Shown piece after piece: positions 8,150 to 16,217 of a DNA stretch of 64,000 bases. How positions within the stretch are numbered: position 1 is the stretch's first letter; every line of letters begins with the position of its first letter. This stretch comes from CAVTGO01 sp963734275 (GTDB lineage Bacteria > Actinomycetota > UBA4738 > HRBIN12): positions 170,444 through 234,443 of the forward strand of contig CAVTGO010000007.1 in NCBI GenBank assembly GCA_963734275.1, in the 5' to 3' direction. A model generated the notes under the pieces. It was given only the letters and a program-made list of their open reading frames with translations, did not search any database and was not told the DNA's origin. The translations under genes were made by a program, and so were the position numbers.

Positions 8150-9418
8150 CTACGTTCCAGCGGCCGCCCCTGCCCACGCGTACCTGTAGTACTCCGCCGG
8201 CCGATGCGTGAGCTGGATGAGACCTGTGCCGTCCGCGTTCACGATCCAGAGGTCCGCATCGAACGGCCCGCCGGTCGAGGTCCGAGGGAAGCCGGTCGAG
8301 CTCCGGACGAACACGAGCCTCGTTCCGTCTGGCGCCCAGACGGGCCCGGATGAGGAAAGGCCGTCGGAGCTATCGGTGATCTGCGTGAGCCCCGTGCCGT
8401 CGGGCTGGACGAGGAAGAGGTCGCGATCGTCGGGATGCGCCTCGCTGAAGGCGATCCACCGGCCGTCCGGGGACCATTCGGCGCCGTCGATGTCACCCCA
8501 AGGCGTGATCCGACGCGGATGGCCGCCGTCGGCATCGACCACGAAGATGGCGCGAGGCGCCTCGAGGAACCGCCCCCTGGACGCGACGAACGTGACCGCG
8601 CGGCCGTCCGGCGACCAGCTCGCCTCGCGCCAGCCCGTAGTCGTGTTCGGGGGGTTGAGCCGGATGAGGTCGGCCCCGTCGGCGTTCACCACGAAGAGGT
8701 CTTGGCTGGCATCCTGGCCGCCGAAGTCCTTCACGGGGCGGACGAAGAGGATCCTCGAGCCGTCCGGCGAGTACCCACCGACCGGTCGTTCCTTCCCACC
8801 GGTCGGTGCGACGGTCAGCTGGACCAGGTCCCCTCCGTCGGAGGACCGGGCCGTGTAGACGCCGACCAAAGTCGGGTCGGCACCCTGAACCCCTTCGGCA
8901 ACGAAGCGGGTGCCATCGGGGGACCAATCGGTCGGGGCGAGCCCCTGCAGGCTGGGGTCTGCGACCCCCAAGACCCTGCGGTTGGACCCGTCTAGGGTCA
9001 CCACTGCCGGTTTCAGCCATTGGAAGGCGGTGCCAGTCGTATCCTGCAGCCCGAACAGGATCCGGGTGCCGTCTGGAGAGACGCTGAAGAGGTCGCCCGT
9101 GCCGATGCGAAGCGGCTCCCCTGTCTCGGAGCCCGTGGCTTCGATCACGTAGATGTAGTCGGTGTCGTCACCAGGGTCCTGGCGGGTGAACACGATCGTC
9201 ACCCCGGACGACGACGCGGGGGTCTTCGAACCGACGTGCTGGAACGCGTACACGAGTCCGCCCAAGGCGACGACCGCGACGACCATCCCGAGGACGGCGG
9301 CGCCGATCCTGCGGTTGCGCTGCTTACGCTCGCGACGCGAGAACAGCCGGTCGAGGCCGCCCGGTGGCAGCTGGAACCGCTCGCTCTTTCGCTCGAGGTC
9401 GTCGCCGAAGTCAGGCAT
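8150..9418 (-). CDS. Membrane-anchored TolB-like propeller protein, putative anti-sigma factor
   Basis: 422 aa. ATG 9418 overlaps the sigma stop by 8 bp. The cytoplasmic N-terminus has LPPGGLDRLFSRRERK and RNRRI, followed by a helix (AAVLGMVVAVVALGGLVYAF) and a propeller (YSPDGSRILFV, WSPDGRAVTFV, WSPDGRWIAFS, WAPDGTRLVFV). The anchor motif is shared with the window-edge gene at 402 and the gene ending at 55944. Organisation sigma, anchored propeller, lipoprotein propeller suggests a surface-sensing circuit in which the two propellers may sense or interact with the same ligand. Confidence 0.85.
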   Translation of the reverse strand: MPDFGDDLERKSERFQLPPGGLDRLFSRRERKQRNRRIGAAVLGMVVAVVALGGLVYAFQHVGSKTPASSSGVTIVFTRQDPGDDTDYIYVIEATGSETGEPLRIGTGDLFSVSPDGTRILFGLQDTTGTAFQWLKPAVVTLDGSNRRVLGVADPSLQGLAPTDWSPDGTRFVAEGVQGADPTLVGVYTARSSDGGDLVQLTVAPTGGKERPVGGYSPDGSRILFVRPVKDFGGQDASQDLFVVNADGADLIRLNPPNTTTGWREASWSPDGRAVTFVASRGRFLEAPRAIFVVDADGGHPRRITPWGDIDGAEWSPDGRWIAFSEAHPDDRDLFLVQPDGTGLTQITDSSDGLSSSGPVWAPDGTRLVFVRSSTGFPRTSTGGPFDADLWIVNADGTGLIQLTHRPAEYYRYAWAGAAAGT

Positions 9419-9947
9419 CGTCGGACTCCATCGCTCGTCTCATCGCTGCCCGTCCCTGGGACGCGAGCGCGCGGACCGTGACCGGCCGGACGCCGAGCAA
9501 CTCCCCCGCGGCCTCGGAGCTGTAGCCGAGCAGCTCGGTGAGCACGATTGCCGCTCGTTGACGGGGACTGAGCTCGGACAAGCCCTGCTCGACCATGAAC
9601 CGGGCGTCGGCGGCCGCGTACTCGTCGGCGGGCTCGCCCACGCCGAGTGTGCGCCGGAGCGCCATCGCGGCTCGTCGCGACCGGCGCTTGTAGGCGTTGA
9701 AGGCCGTTCGATACAGGTAGCCGGTCGGGTCCTCCATCTGCCGGACGTGGTCCCAACGCTCGAACACGTTGAGGAACGCGTCCTGCATCACCTCCTCGGC
9801 TTCGTGGCGATTCCCCGTGATCAGGCACAGCCGCCGGAACATCGGAGGGCTCTCGGCCTCGAAGAACTCCTCGAAGCTCTGGGCGTCGCTCACGGCCTGC
9901 CCGACCGGGAACGCGTCCGAGACCACCAGCCGGAGCGGTTGCGGCAT
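9411..9947 (-). CDS. ECF RNA polymerase sigma factor
   Basis: 178 aa from ATG 9947 (MPQPLRLVVSD); a longer reading to 10046 would overlap the carbonic anhydrase reading frame. Region 2: FEEFFEAESPPMFRRL, RHEAEEVMQDAFLNVFERWD, DPTGYLYRTAFN. Region 4: LSPRQRAAIVLTELLGYSS and LLGVRPVTVRALASQGR. It is coupled to the downstream propeller gene through an 8-bp overlap and closely resembles the sigma factors at 399 and 57230. Confidence 0.9.
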   Translation of the reverse strand: MPQPLRLVVSDAFPVGQAVSDAQSFEEFFEAESPPMFRRLCLITGNRHEAEEVMQDAFLNVFERWDHVRQMEDPTGYLYRTAFNAYKRRSRRAAMALRRTLGVGEPADEYAAADARFMVEQGLSELSPRQRAAIVLTELLGYSSEAAGELLGVRPVTVRALASQGRAAMRRAMESDDA

Positions 9948-9981
9948 CCCGAGGGAAGAAGACGCGAACAGCTGTTCGTGT

Positions 9982-10611
9982 TTAGCCGGTCGGATCGCAC
10001 GGCTGGTGGCAAAGGAGGAGCGCCCCTTCCCGAACGCTCCGCTCATCGAAGCACAACGGCCGCCGGTCCACCCGACGCCGCTTGTCAGAGCGGCACGAAG
10101 GGGTGGCGTCTACGCGTCCGCCACCCTCTTCGATCCGTCCCGTGCGAACGTCGTAGACCCAGCCCGAGACCTCGACGTCCTTCGGGAGGAACGGGTTCGT
10201 CCGGAGCGTGAGCACGTCCTCCCGCACACTCTCCTCGACGTCGGAGAACGGCATGAAGTCGATGTGGTTGGCGCGCTCGCCCGTCTCGCCCTCGAGCTTG
10301 CCCCAGATGTCCTCGTTCGTGAACGTGAGCATCCCGCAGTCCGTGTGATGGATGACCATGAACTGCCGGGTGCCGAGCAGCTGCGACGAGATGATCAGCG
10401 AGCGAGCCGCGTCATCCGACGCCCGTCCGCCTGCGTTGCGCACGACGTGAGCGTCGCCGATCTCCAAGCCGAGGAACCGCTCCGGGTGCACCCGCGCGTC
10501 GATGCACGTCAGCACGGCGACGGGGAGATTGGGTGGGAGCTGTGCGTCCCCTTTCTCGAACCCTTCCGCGAACGTCTTGTTCGATGCGAGCAACCGATCG
10601 AGACCGGCCAA
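9982..10611 (-). CDS. Beta-class carbonic anhydrase
   Basis: Interconverts CO2 and bicarbonate using zinc. Cys36-x-Asp38-x-Arg40 (TCIDARVHPERF) and His89-x2-Cys92 (HHTDCGM) form the zinc site and Asp/Arg dyad; VVRNAGGRASDDAARSL is the typical substrate-pocket block. The start is TTG 10611 with a good Shine-Dalgarno (GGAGG, 5 nt away). The family usually ends at the YDVxTGxIEE block, here near residue 163; a further 45 basic, low-complexity residues follow, so a frameshift just after IEE may have hidden the real stop. No bicarbonate transporter is adjacent. Confidence 0.88.
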   Translation of the reverse strand: MAGLDRLLASNKTFAEGFEKGDAQLPPNLPVAVLTCIDARVHPERFLGLEIGDAHVVRNAGGRASDDAARSLIISSQLLGTRQFMVIHHTDCGMLTFTNEDIWGKLEGETGERANHIDFMPFSDVEESVREDVLTLRTNPFLPKDVEVSGWVYDVRTGRIEEGGGRVDATPSCRSDKRRRVDRRPLCFDERSVREGALLLCHQPCDPTG

Positions 10612-10707
10612 CGGTGCCTCCTTCTCCGAGGGCCGGCAATCGTACCGGAGCGGCGTGTCGCCTCAGAACGGGCTTCGTGACCAGGACGATCAGGGCCGAA
10701 ACCTTGC

Positions 10708-10917
10708 TCAGGCGACCGCCAAGACGCCCCGGTCATGGGCTCGGAGCTGCAGGAGCTGGATGACATCCGCCTGGTGAAGCTCGTCGAGTTGGAAGCCGTG
10801 CCGCGCGATCGCGCGACGGTAGGGCTCGACGTGGTGGGGCTGGAGCTTCATCACGAACCTGAAGGAACCGTTGGAAGCGACGACTCGGGTGGGCACGATC
10901 TCCGTGTGAATGCTCAT
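10708..10917 (-). CDS. Small protein of unknown function
   Basis: 69 aa starting MSIHTEIVPTRVV and containing FRFVMKLQPHHVEPYRRAIA and DELHQADVIQLLQL. Composition is that of a real protein rather than an antisense shadow, and nothing better occupies this stretch. I do not recognise the family; no transmembrane helix or signal peptide is seen. No convincing ribosome site is present, so the call is tentative. Confidence 0.35.
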   Translation of the reverse strand: MSIHTEIVPTRVVASNGSFRFVMKLQPHHVEPYRRAIARHGFQLDELHQADVIQLLQLRAHDRGVLAVA

Positions 10918-11062
10918 ACCCAAGGTGTCGGACGGAGGCCGGGTCGCCCAGAGCGTAGATACCCCTCGAACCTCGGTCACGCGCGAACCTAGGTAGAAAG
11001 CGTCCTTCCTGAAGACTCGCCTCCTTCGGGGCGTTCGGGGCCGGTCGGTAGACTCCGGCGCG

Positions 11063-12436
11063 ATGCACCGCCCGCACAGTCGTCGTTCGTTCCTACGGGG
11101 GACCGCGCTCGGCGCCGCCTCGGCGTTCCTCGCCGCCTGTACCCGGGCGCTGCGAGGTCCCGAGCCCACGTGGGCGCCGCCGATCGCGTTCGGCGTGGCG
11201 CCGGACCCCGTCGACGCGACCGCGTTCGACACGGCCACGCCTATCAAGCGCGTCGTGTACATCGTCAAGGAGAACCGGACCTTCGACCACATGTTCGGGC
11301 GGTTCCCCGGTGCGGATGGCGTGACGGTGGGGATGGACGCCGGTGCCGAACGGCCGCTCACCCCCGCAACGCGCGGCGCGATCGCCGAGGACATCGAGCA
11401 CTGCTACGAGTGCGCGATCGAGGCCTGGAACGAGGGCAAGATGGACGGGTTCAACCGGAACGAGGCCGCCGACCGCGACGCCTACACGCAGTTCCTGCCC
11501 GAGGACCTCCCGAACTACTGGGCCTGGGCCGAGCGGTTCGTCCTGCTCGACAACTTCTTCACCTCGGCCCACGGGCCGTCGTTCCCGAACCACCTCTATG
11601 CGATCGCGGCCAGCGCGGGCGGCGCGTACGAGAATCCCGTCCAGGACCGAGCCGTCCTCCGGCGACGCCATCGCGAGACCGGCCTGTTCAAGGCGTGGGG
11701 GTGCGACTCGCTGAGCGACGCGTACGTCGGGATCAGGGACGCCGAGGGGAACCTCGACCGCGCGTTCCCGTGCTTCGACCTCGAGACCGCGGGCGATCTG
11801 CTGGATCGCAAGCGGATCCCCTGGGCGAACTACTCGGCGACGCCGTACCAGAACGGCTACATCTGGAACGCGTTCTCGGCGATCTCGCGGTACCGCAACG
11901 ATCCCGACCGATGGGCGCGCCACGTGTTCCCCGTGGACGACCTCGTCCGGCACATCCGGGAGGATCGCCTACCGCCGGTTACCTGGGTGACGCCGCGGTT
12001 CGAGGTCTCCGACCATCCCGAGTACAGCCTCTGCTGGGGTGAGACCTGGTCCACGAAGGTGCTGAACGCGATCATGGAGAGTCCCATGTGGGAGGAGACC
12101 GCGGTCTTCCTCACGTGGGACGACTACGGCGGCTTCTACGACCACGTTCCGCCACCGCAGGTGGACGCCTTCGGGCTCGGGATCCGCGCGCCGATGCTGG
12201 TGATCTCGCCCTACGCCAAGCACGGCCACGTGAGCCACGAGCTCGGCGAGTTCTCGTCGGTCGTCCGCTTCGTCCAGGACAACTGGGGCCTGCCGCAGCT
12301 CGCCGAGCGCGACCGGGCGGCCACGCCGTTGCTCGACGCTTTCGACTTCGATCAGCGGCCCCGCCCGCCCGACGTCCTGCCGCTTCCGAGGGACTGTGAA
12401 GGGGAGGTGTTCCCGGATGCTCCGCCCGGCGCGTAG
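11063..12436 (+). CDS. Secreted phosphoesterase (phospholipase C/acid phosphatase family)
   Basis: 457 aa. The N-terminus has a twin-arginine signal (RRSFLRG) plus a lipobox-like LAAC, so it is probably Tat-exported and lipid-anchored. The mature protein has family hallmarks: VVYIVKENRTFDHMFG near the start, GPSFPNHLY, TWDDYGGFYDHVPPP, RAPMLVISPYAK and SSVVRFVQDNWGLPQL. Relatives hydrolyse phospholipids or phosphomonoesters. A TAGACT box ends 8 nt before the ATG. Likely role is phosphate scavenging, by family only. Confidence 0.88.
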   Translation: MHRPHSRRSFLRGTALGAASAFLAACTRALRGPEPTWAPPIAFGVAPDPVDATAFDTATPIKRVVYIVKENRTFDHMFGRFPGADGVTVGMDAGAERPLTPATRGAIAEDIEHCYECAIEAWNEGKMDGFNRNEAADRDAYTQFLPEDLPNYWAWAERFVLLDNFFTSAHGPSFPNHLYAIAASAGGAYENPVQDRAVLRRRHRETGLFKAWGCDSLSDAYVGIRDAEGNLDRAFPCFDLETAGDLLDRKRIPWANYSATPYQNGYIWNAFSAISRYRNDPDRWARHVFPVDDLVRHIREDRLPPVTWVTPRFEVSDHPEYSLCWGETWSTKVLNAIMESPMWEETAVFLTWDDYGGFYDHVPPPQVDAFGLGIRAPMLVISPYAKHGHVSHELGEFSSVVRFVQDNWGLPQLAERDRAATPLLDAFDFDQRPRPPDVLPLPRDCEGEVFPDAPPGA

Positions 12437-12457
12437 CAGGCGCGACCGGCGCACCGC

Positions 12458-13432
12458 TCAGGCGAAGAGCTCCTTCTCCCAGCGGTCCCACGCGAGCTCC
12501 ATCGTCATGCCGGCGCGGTCGTAGAGCCGGGTCGCCCCCGTCGGGTTCTCCGAGTCCACGATCAGGACGGACCTCGAGAGACCCCGCCGCCGGAACGCGT
12601 CGAAGGCCGAGTGGAGCAGGGCCAGGCCGAGCCCCCGGCCGCGCCACTGGCGGCGCACCCCCAGCTCCTCGACGGACCCCGCCTCCGAGTCCATCCCGGT
12701 CCCCGCCGCTCCGATCAGCGCGCCGGCGATCGCGTCGCCCTCGACCGCGACGTACCACAGGCTCGGGTCGAAGTTCGCGCCGGGGTTGGCGATCCGGTCG
12801 TGGTGCCAGACCTCGTATGGCTGTGTCCCGGCGCCCCAGTGGTCCTCGAACGCCTCGGTCAGGGCGGCGTGGACGGCTCCTGCATCCCTCGCCTCGACGA
12901 ACGGACGGAGCTCAAGGCCTTCGGGGAGACCGGGGTTCGTCGCTCCGTCGTTGAGGTCCCGCGTCATGCTCCAGAACGTGCGGACGGGCCGGTACCCGTG
13001 GTCGCGGAACAGCTGGGCCGCCGCCTCGTTCTGGACGAACCTCGAGACGTGCACGGTCTTCCTGCCGGGCGGCGCGGACTCGAGGCGTCTGGCCGCGCGG
13101 GCCTCTCCGAGGGCCGTGACGAAGGATCCGAGCCCGCGACCCCACGCCTCGGGATGGATCAGTCCGAGGGCGAACGCGTACCGCGTCTGTGGATCGTCGG
13201 CGAGGAGCAGGAAGCCGGCGACCACCGCGCCCGTCTCGTCCTCGACGAGCGCTGCATCCCGTTCCAACGAGAACCCCGGCGTCTGGAGGTCGCCGAGGAT
13301 GTCGTCCGCCGTCGTCCAGGTCACGCCGGCCTCGCCGAGCGTGGCGGCGTTGAACACGTCGGCAAGGATCGAGGCGTCGTCGAGCGTGACGGCGCGAAGG
13401 ACGTACCCCTCGGGCGGTCGCGGATCCTCCAT
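12458..13432 (-). CDS. Tandem GNAT N-acetyltransferase
   Basis: 324 aa, two GNAT domains. The N-terminal one has LIHPEAWGRGLGSFVTALG and the C-terminal one has GVRRQWRGRGLGLALLHSAF, ending with ENPTGATRLYDRAGMTMELAWDRWEKEL. It matches the paralog at 1581 in order and in the ENPTGATRLY signature. The start is ATG 13432, preceded by GAGG. The substrate is unknown; the MshD-like layout is suggestive only. It is divergent from the MFS gene at 13491. Confidence 0.87.
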   Translation of the reverse strand: MEDPRPPEGYVLRAVTLDDASILADVFNAATLGEAGVTWTTADDILGDLQTPGFSLERDAALVEDETGAVVAGFLLLADDPQTRYAFALGLIHPEAWGRGLGSFVTALGEARAARRLESAPPGRKTVHVSRFVQNEAAAQLFRDHGYRPVRTFWSMTRDLNDGATNPGLPEGLELRPFVEARDAGAVHAALTEAFEDHWGAGTQPYEVWHHDRIANPGANFDPSLWYVAVEGDAIAGALIGAAGTGMDSEAGSVEELGVRRQWRGRGLGLALLHSAFDAFRRRGLSRSVLIVDSENPTGATRLYDRAGMTMELAWDRWEKELFA

Positions 13433-13490
13433 CCTCAGATGTTGACAGGCGCCGCGAAGGGCGTCGACGCCGGGCCGTATGCTCGCCGCC

Positions 13491-14816
13491 ATGGAGCGGC
13501 CCCCGTTCGTCGATCGCGTCGGCATCCTTCGGCCGCTGCGCGTCCGCGACTTCGCCTTCCTCTGGGGCGGCATGACGGTCTCGTTCATCGGCGACGGCAT
13601 CTACATCGTCGCGATCGCGTGGCAGACCTACGACCTGTCGAACTCGCCGTCCGCGCTCGCCGCGGTGGGCATCGCCTGGAGCCTCCCCCAGATGGCGTTG
13701 CTGCTCTTCTCGGGCGTGTTGTCGGACCGGCTCGACCGGCGTCACCTGATGATCGCCGGCGACGTGATCCGGGGCCTCGCCATCGGCGCGATCGGCGTGC
13801 TGTCGATCGTGGGGGCGCTCACGATGCCGCGATTGATCCCGCTCGTCGTGGTCTACGGGGCCGGGCAGGCCGTCTTCGGGCCCGCGTTCAACTCGATCGT
13901 CCCGACGATCGTCCCGGGCGACCTGCTCGTCGAGGCCAACTCTCTCGGCCAGTTCGTGCGGCCGGTGGCCTGGACGCTGATCGGTCCGATCGTCGGCGGC
14001 GCGCTCGTCGCCGCGTTCGGGGCGGGGTGGGCGTTCGTGGCGGACGCGGGGACGTTCGTGTTCTCGGCGCTGATGATCCTCGCGATCCGAACCCGGCACG
14101 TCCCCAGGTCGGCCGACGAGCGCCTCTCGACGTGGGCGGACATGAAGGAGGGGCTCGCGTACGTGCGCGGGAACACCTGGCTGTGGGTGGCCATGGTCGC
14201 GGCCACCGTGAGTCTGCTCGCGACGTGGGGACCCTGGGAGGTCCTCGTCCCGTACGTCATCCGGAACGACCTCGACGGGTCGGCGGCGGCGCTCGGCCTC
14301 GTGTATGGGGCGGGCGGCGTCGGCGCGGTCGCCGCCGCGCTCGCGATGGGCCAGCGCGGTCGCCTGCCGCGGAAGGCCGTCACGATCCTGTACGTGGCCT
14401 GGGCGATCGGGATGCTGGCGACCGCGGGCTTCGGCATCGTGACCCGGCTCTGGGAGGCGATGCTGGTCGCGCTGGTGGCGGAGACGTGCATCACGGTGCT
14501 GATCGTGATCTGGATCACGCTCGTCCAGCGGCTCGTGCCGCAGGAGCTCCTCGGGCGCGTGTCGAGCCTCGACTGGATGATCTCGACGGCGGGCGTACCG
14601 CTCTCGTTCGCCCTGATCGGTCCCGCATCCGACGCGTTCGGCGTGGACGCCACGCTGATCGGCGCCGGGGTGCTCGGCGCCGCGATCACGATCGCGTTCA
14701 TGTTCTATCCGGGCGCCCGCGGGCCGGAGCACGACGGCTCGCTCGAGGCCGTGCTCGCCGAGGAGCCCGCGACGGCCGGCGCCTCGGTAGGGCCCGGCCG
14801 AGCACCCTCCCAATAG
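13491..14816 (+). CDS. MFS transporter (EntS-like exporter family)
   Basis: About 441 aa with 10-12 transmembrane helices. It has the MFS loop signature after helix 2 (GVLSDRLDRRHLMI) and the middle cytoplasmic loop (RSADERLSTWADMKEGLAYVRGN) typical of the EntS/MFS_3 group, which exports siderophores, drugs or peptides. ATG 13491 (MERPPFVDRVG) was chosen over ATG 13479 because a TATGCT box ends 7 nt upstream. A cargo cannot be inferred from the neighbours, a divergent acetyltransferase and an aldo/keto reductase. Confidence 0.85.
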   Translation: MERPPFVDRVGILRPLRVRDFAFLWGGMTVSFIGDGIYIVAIAWQTYDLSNSPSALAAVGIAWSLPQMALLLFSGVLSDRLDRRHLMIAGDVIRGLAIGAIGVLSIVGALTMPRLIPLVVVYGAGQAVFGPAFNSIVPTIVPGDLLVEANSLGQFVRPVAWTLIGPIVGGALVAAFGAGWAFVADAGTFVFSALMILAIRTRHVPRSADERLSTWADMKEGLAYVRGNTWLWVAMVAATVSLLATWGPWEVLVPYVIRNDLDGSAAALGLVYGAGGVGAVAAALAMGQRGRLPRKAVTILYVAWAIGMLATAGFGIVTRLWEAMLVALVAETCITVLIVIWITLVQRLVPQELLGRVSSLDWMISTAGVPLSFALIGPASDAFGVDATLIGAGVLGAAITIAFMFYPGARGPEHDGSLEAVLAEEPATAGASVGPGRAPSQ

Positions 14817-14826
14817 ACTGCCGCGG

Positions 14827-15798
14827 ATGGAATACCGGCACCTCGGGAGGCTGGGTCTGAAGGTCAGCCCGCTCTGTCTCGGCACGATGAACTTCGGTCC
14901 CGAGACGACGGAGCCGGACGCGTTCGCGATCATGGACCGCGCGCTCGAGCTGGGGATCAACTTCTTCGACACGGCGAACGTCTACGGTCGGAAGCGTGGG
15001 GTCGGGACGACCGAGACGATCGTCGGCAACTGGCTCGCGAAGGGCGAGGGTCGCCGCGACAAGGTCGTTCTCGCCACGAAGGTCTACGGCGAGATAGGAA
15101 CGTGGCCGAACGAGTCGCGGCTGTCGGCCCTGCACATCCGCCGGGCGTGCGATGCGAGCCTGCAGCGACTGCAGACCGACCACATCGACCTGTACCAGAT
15201 GCATCACGTCTACCGCCAGGCCGCCTGGGACGAGATCTGGCAGGCGTTCGAGGTCCTCGTGCACCAGGGCAAGATCCTCTACGTCGGCTCGAGCAACTTC
15301 GGCGGTTGGCACATCGCGCAGGCGAACGAGACCGCCAGGGCGCGCCACTTCCTCGGCCTGGCCTCCGAGCAGTGCCTCTACAACCTCGCCAACCGGTGGA
15401 GCGAGCTCGAGGTGCTCCCGGCGGCCGAGGGCTACGGCATGGGCGTGCTCCCGTGGAGCCCACTGGGCAGGGGCATCCTCGGCGGCATCCTCGGGGACAT
15501 CCAGGGCGGCCGTCGCTCGCAGGGGTGGGCGCAGGAGCACCTCGAGAAGCACCGGCCGAAGCTCGAGGCCTACGAGGCGTTCTGCGAGGAGCTCGGCGAA
15601 GCCCCGGCCGACGTCGCGCTCGCGTGGCTACTGGCGAACCCCGCCGTGACGGCGCCGATCATCGGACCCCGGACGATGGCCCAGCTCGAGGGATCGATGC
15701 ACGCCCTGGAGCTCTCGCTCGACGAGGACTCGATGCGGCGCCTCGACCAGATCTGGCCGGGTCCGGGCGGCGCCGCGCCCGAGGCATACGCCTGGTAG
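14827..15798 (+). CDS. Aldo/keto reductase
   Basis: 323 aa NADPH-dependent oxidoreductase of the YhdN/potassium-channel-beta type. Motifs: LGRLGLKVSPLCLGTMNFG at the N-terminus, FFDTANVYG (catalytic Asp/Tyr), VLATKVYG (Lys), IDLYQMHHV (His), YVGSSNFGGW, and IIGPRTMAQLEGSM near the C-terminus for cofactor binding. The substrate is unknown. A TAGACT box ends 7 nt before the ATG and overlaps the end of the MFS gene. Confidence 0.9.
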   Translation: MEYRHLGRLGLKVSPLCLGTMNFGPETTEPDAFAIMDRALELGINFFDTANVYGRKRGVGTTETIVGNWLAKGEGRRDKVVLATKVYGEIGTWPNESRLSALHIRRACDASLQRLQTDHIDLYQMHHVYRQAAWDEIWQAFEVLVHQGKILYVGSSNFGGWHIAQANETARARHFLGLASEQCLYNLANRWSELEVLPAAEGYGMGVLPWSPLGRGILGGILGDIQGGRRSQGWAQEHLEKHRPKLEAYEAFCEELGEAPADVALAWLLANPAVTAPIIGPRTMAQLEGSMHALELSLDEDSMRRLDQIWPGPGGAAPEAYAW

Positions 15799-15842
15799 CA
15801 GGCACCGGCGGTCACCGTTTGCGCATGCGGTAAGGTCGCCGC

Positions 15843-16031
15843 ATGGCCGGCGGGGAGGAAGGGCGCGCCTCGAACGCCGAGGGGTTCGAGGGCCTATCCG
15901 ACGAGGAGCGCGCGGTCCTGATCAAGGTGGCGGAGGTCCTCCGGAAGCTGCGGTTCGGCACGGTGCTCCTCGTGGTGCAGGACGGCAAGGTGGTGCAGAT
16001 CGAGATGGCGGAGAAGATCCGGCTCCGTTAG
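15843..16031 (+). CDS. YezD-family (DUF2292) small protein
   Basis: 62 aa; the core LRKLRFGTVLLVVQDGKVVQIEMAEKIRL matches the YezD/DUF2292 pattern (beta hairpin ending in a Glu-Lys motif). Members often sit beside sulfur-assimilation and sulfate-transport genes, as here, where it lies directly upstream of the sulfate ABC operon. The molecular function is unknown. A TAAGGT box ends 6 nt before the ATG, suggesting a leaderless message separate from the promoter at 16051. Confidence 0.8.
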   Translation: MAGGEEGRASNAEGFEGLSDEERAVLIKVAEVLRKLRFGTVLLVVQDGKVVQIEMAEKIRLR

Positions 16032-16050
16032 CACGGAAGCGTCGCCTTCC

Positions 16051-16210
16051 TTGACACGTTCCGGAGCCCGCTGGTACTAGTGTCTTCCTCGCGGCTGACC
16101 GGAACACCCGGAGGCCGCCACGTACCGGGCTGATTCCAGCCTTTCGATCGACCGGACGACCGGAGATCGGGGCGCGACAGCGCACGAATCCCGTTGGTCA
16201 TCGAAAGGAG
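16051..16210 (+). promoter_or_regulatory. Promoter and structured leader of the sulfate-transport operon
   Basis: A TTGACA hexamer (16051-16056), 18-bp spacer and TACTAG (16075-16080) form a plausible promoter. The roughly 125-nt leader can form three hairpins: GCGGC/GCCGC (16091-16118, inner CCGG pairs), GGCTG/CAGCC (16128-16141) and CGATC/GATCG (16145-16169, inner CCGG pairs). A competing 9-bp stem, CCTTTCGAT (16140-16148) with ATCGAAAGG (16200-16208), would bury the Shine-Dalgarno AAAGGAG. This mutually exclusive pairing is typical of translation-controlling leaders. No known riboswitch consensus was recognised. Confidence 0.5.
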
Positions 16211-16217
16211 CAGCACG

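Noticed and set aside
9982..10120. C-terminal 45-residue extension of carbonic anhydrase as a new domain
   Set aside because: Basic, low-complexity sequence overlapping the upstream region of the sigma gene; more likely read-through after an indel.
12912..14972. 686-codon minus-strand open frame opposite the MFS gene
   Set aside because: Shadow of high-GC third positions; only its last part coincides with the acetyltransferase read in another frame.
16081..16217. SAM-I or SAM-IV riboswitch upstream of the sulfate operon
   Set aside because: The leader has hairpins and an anti-Shine-Dalgarno stem but lacks the core sequences of these classes as I know them; kept only as an unassigned leader.
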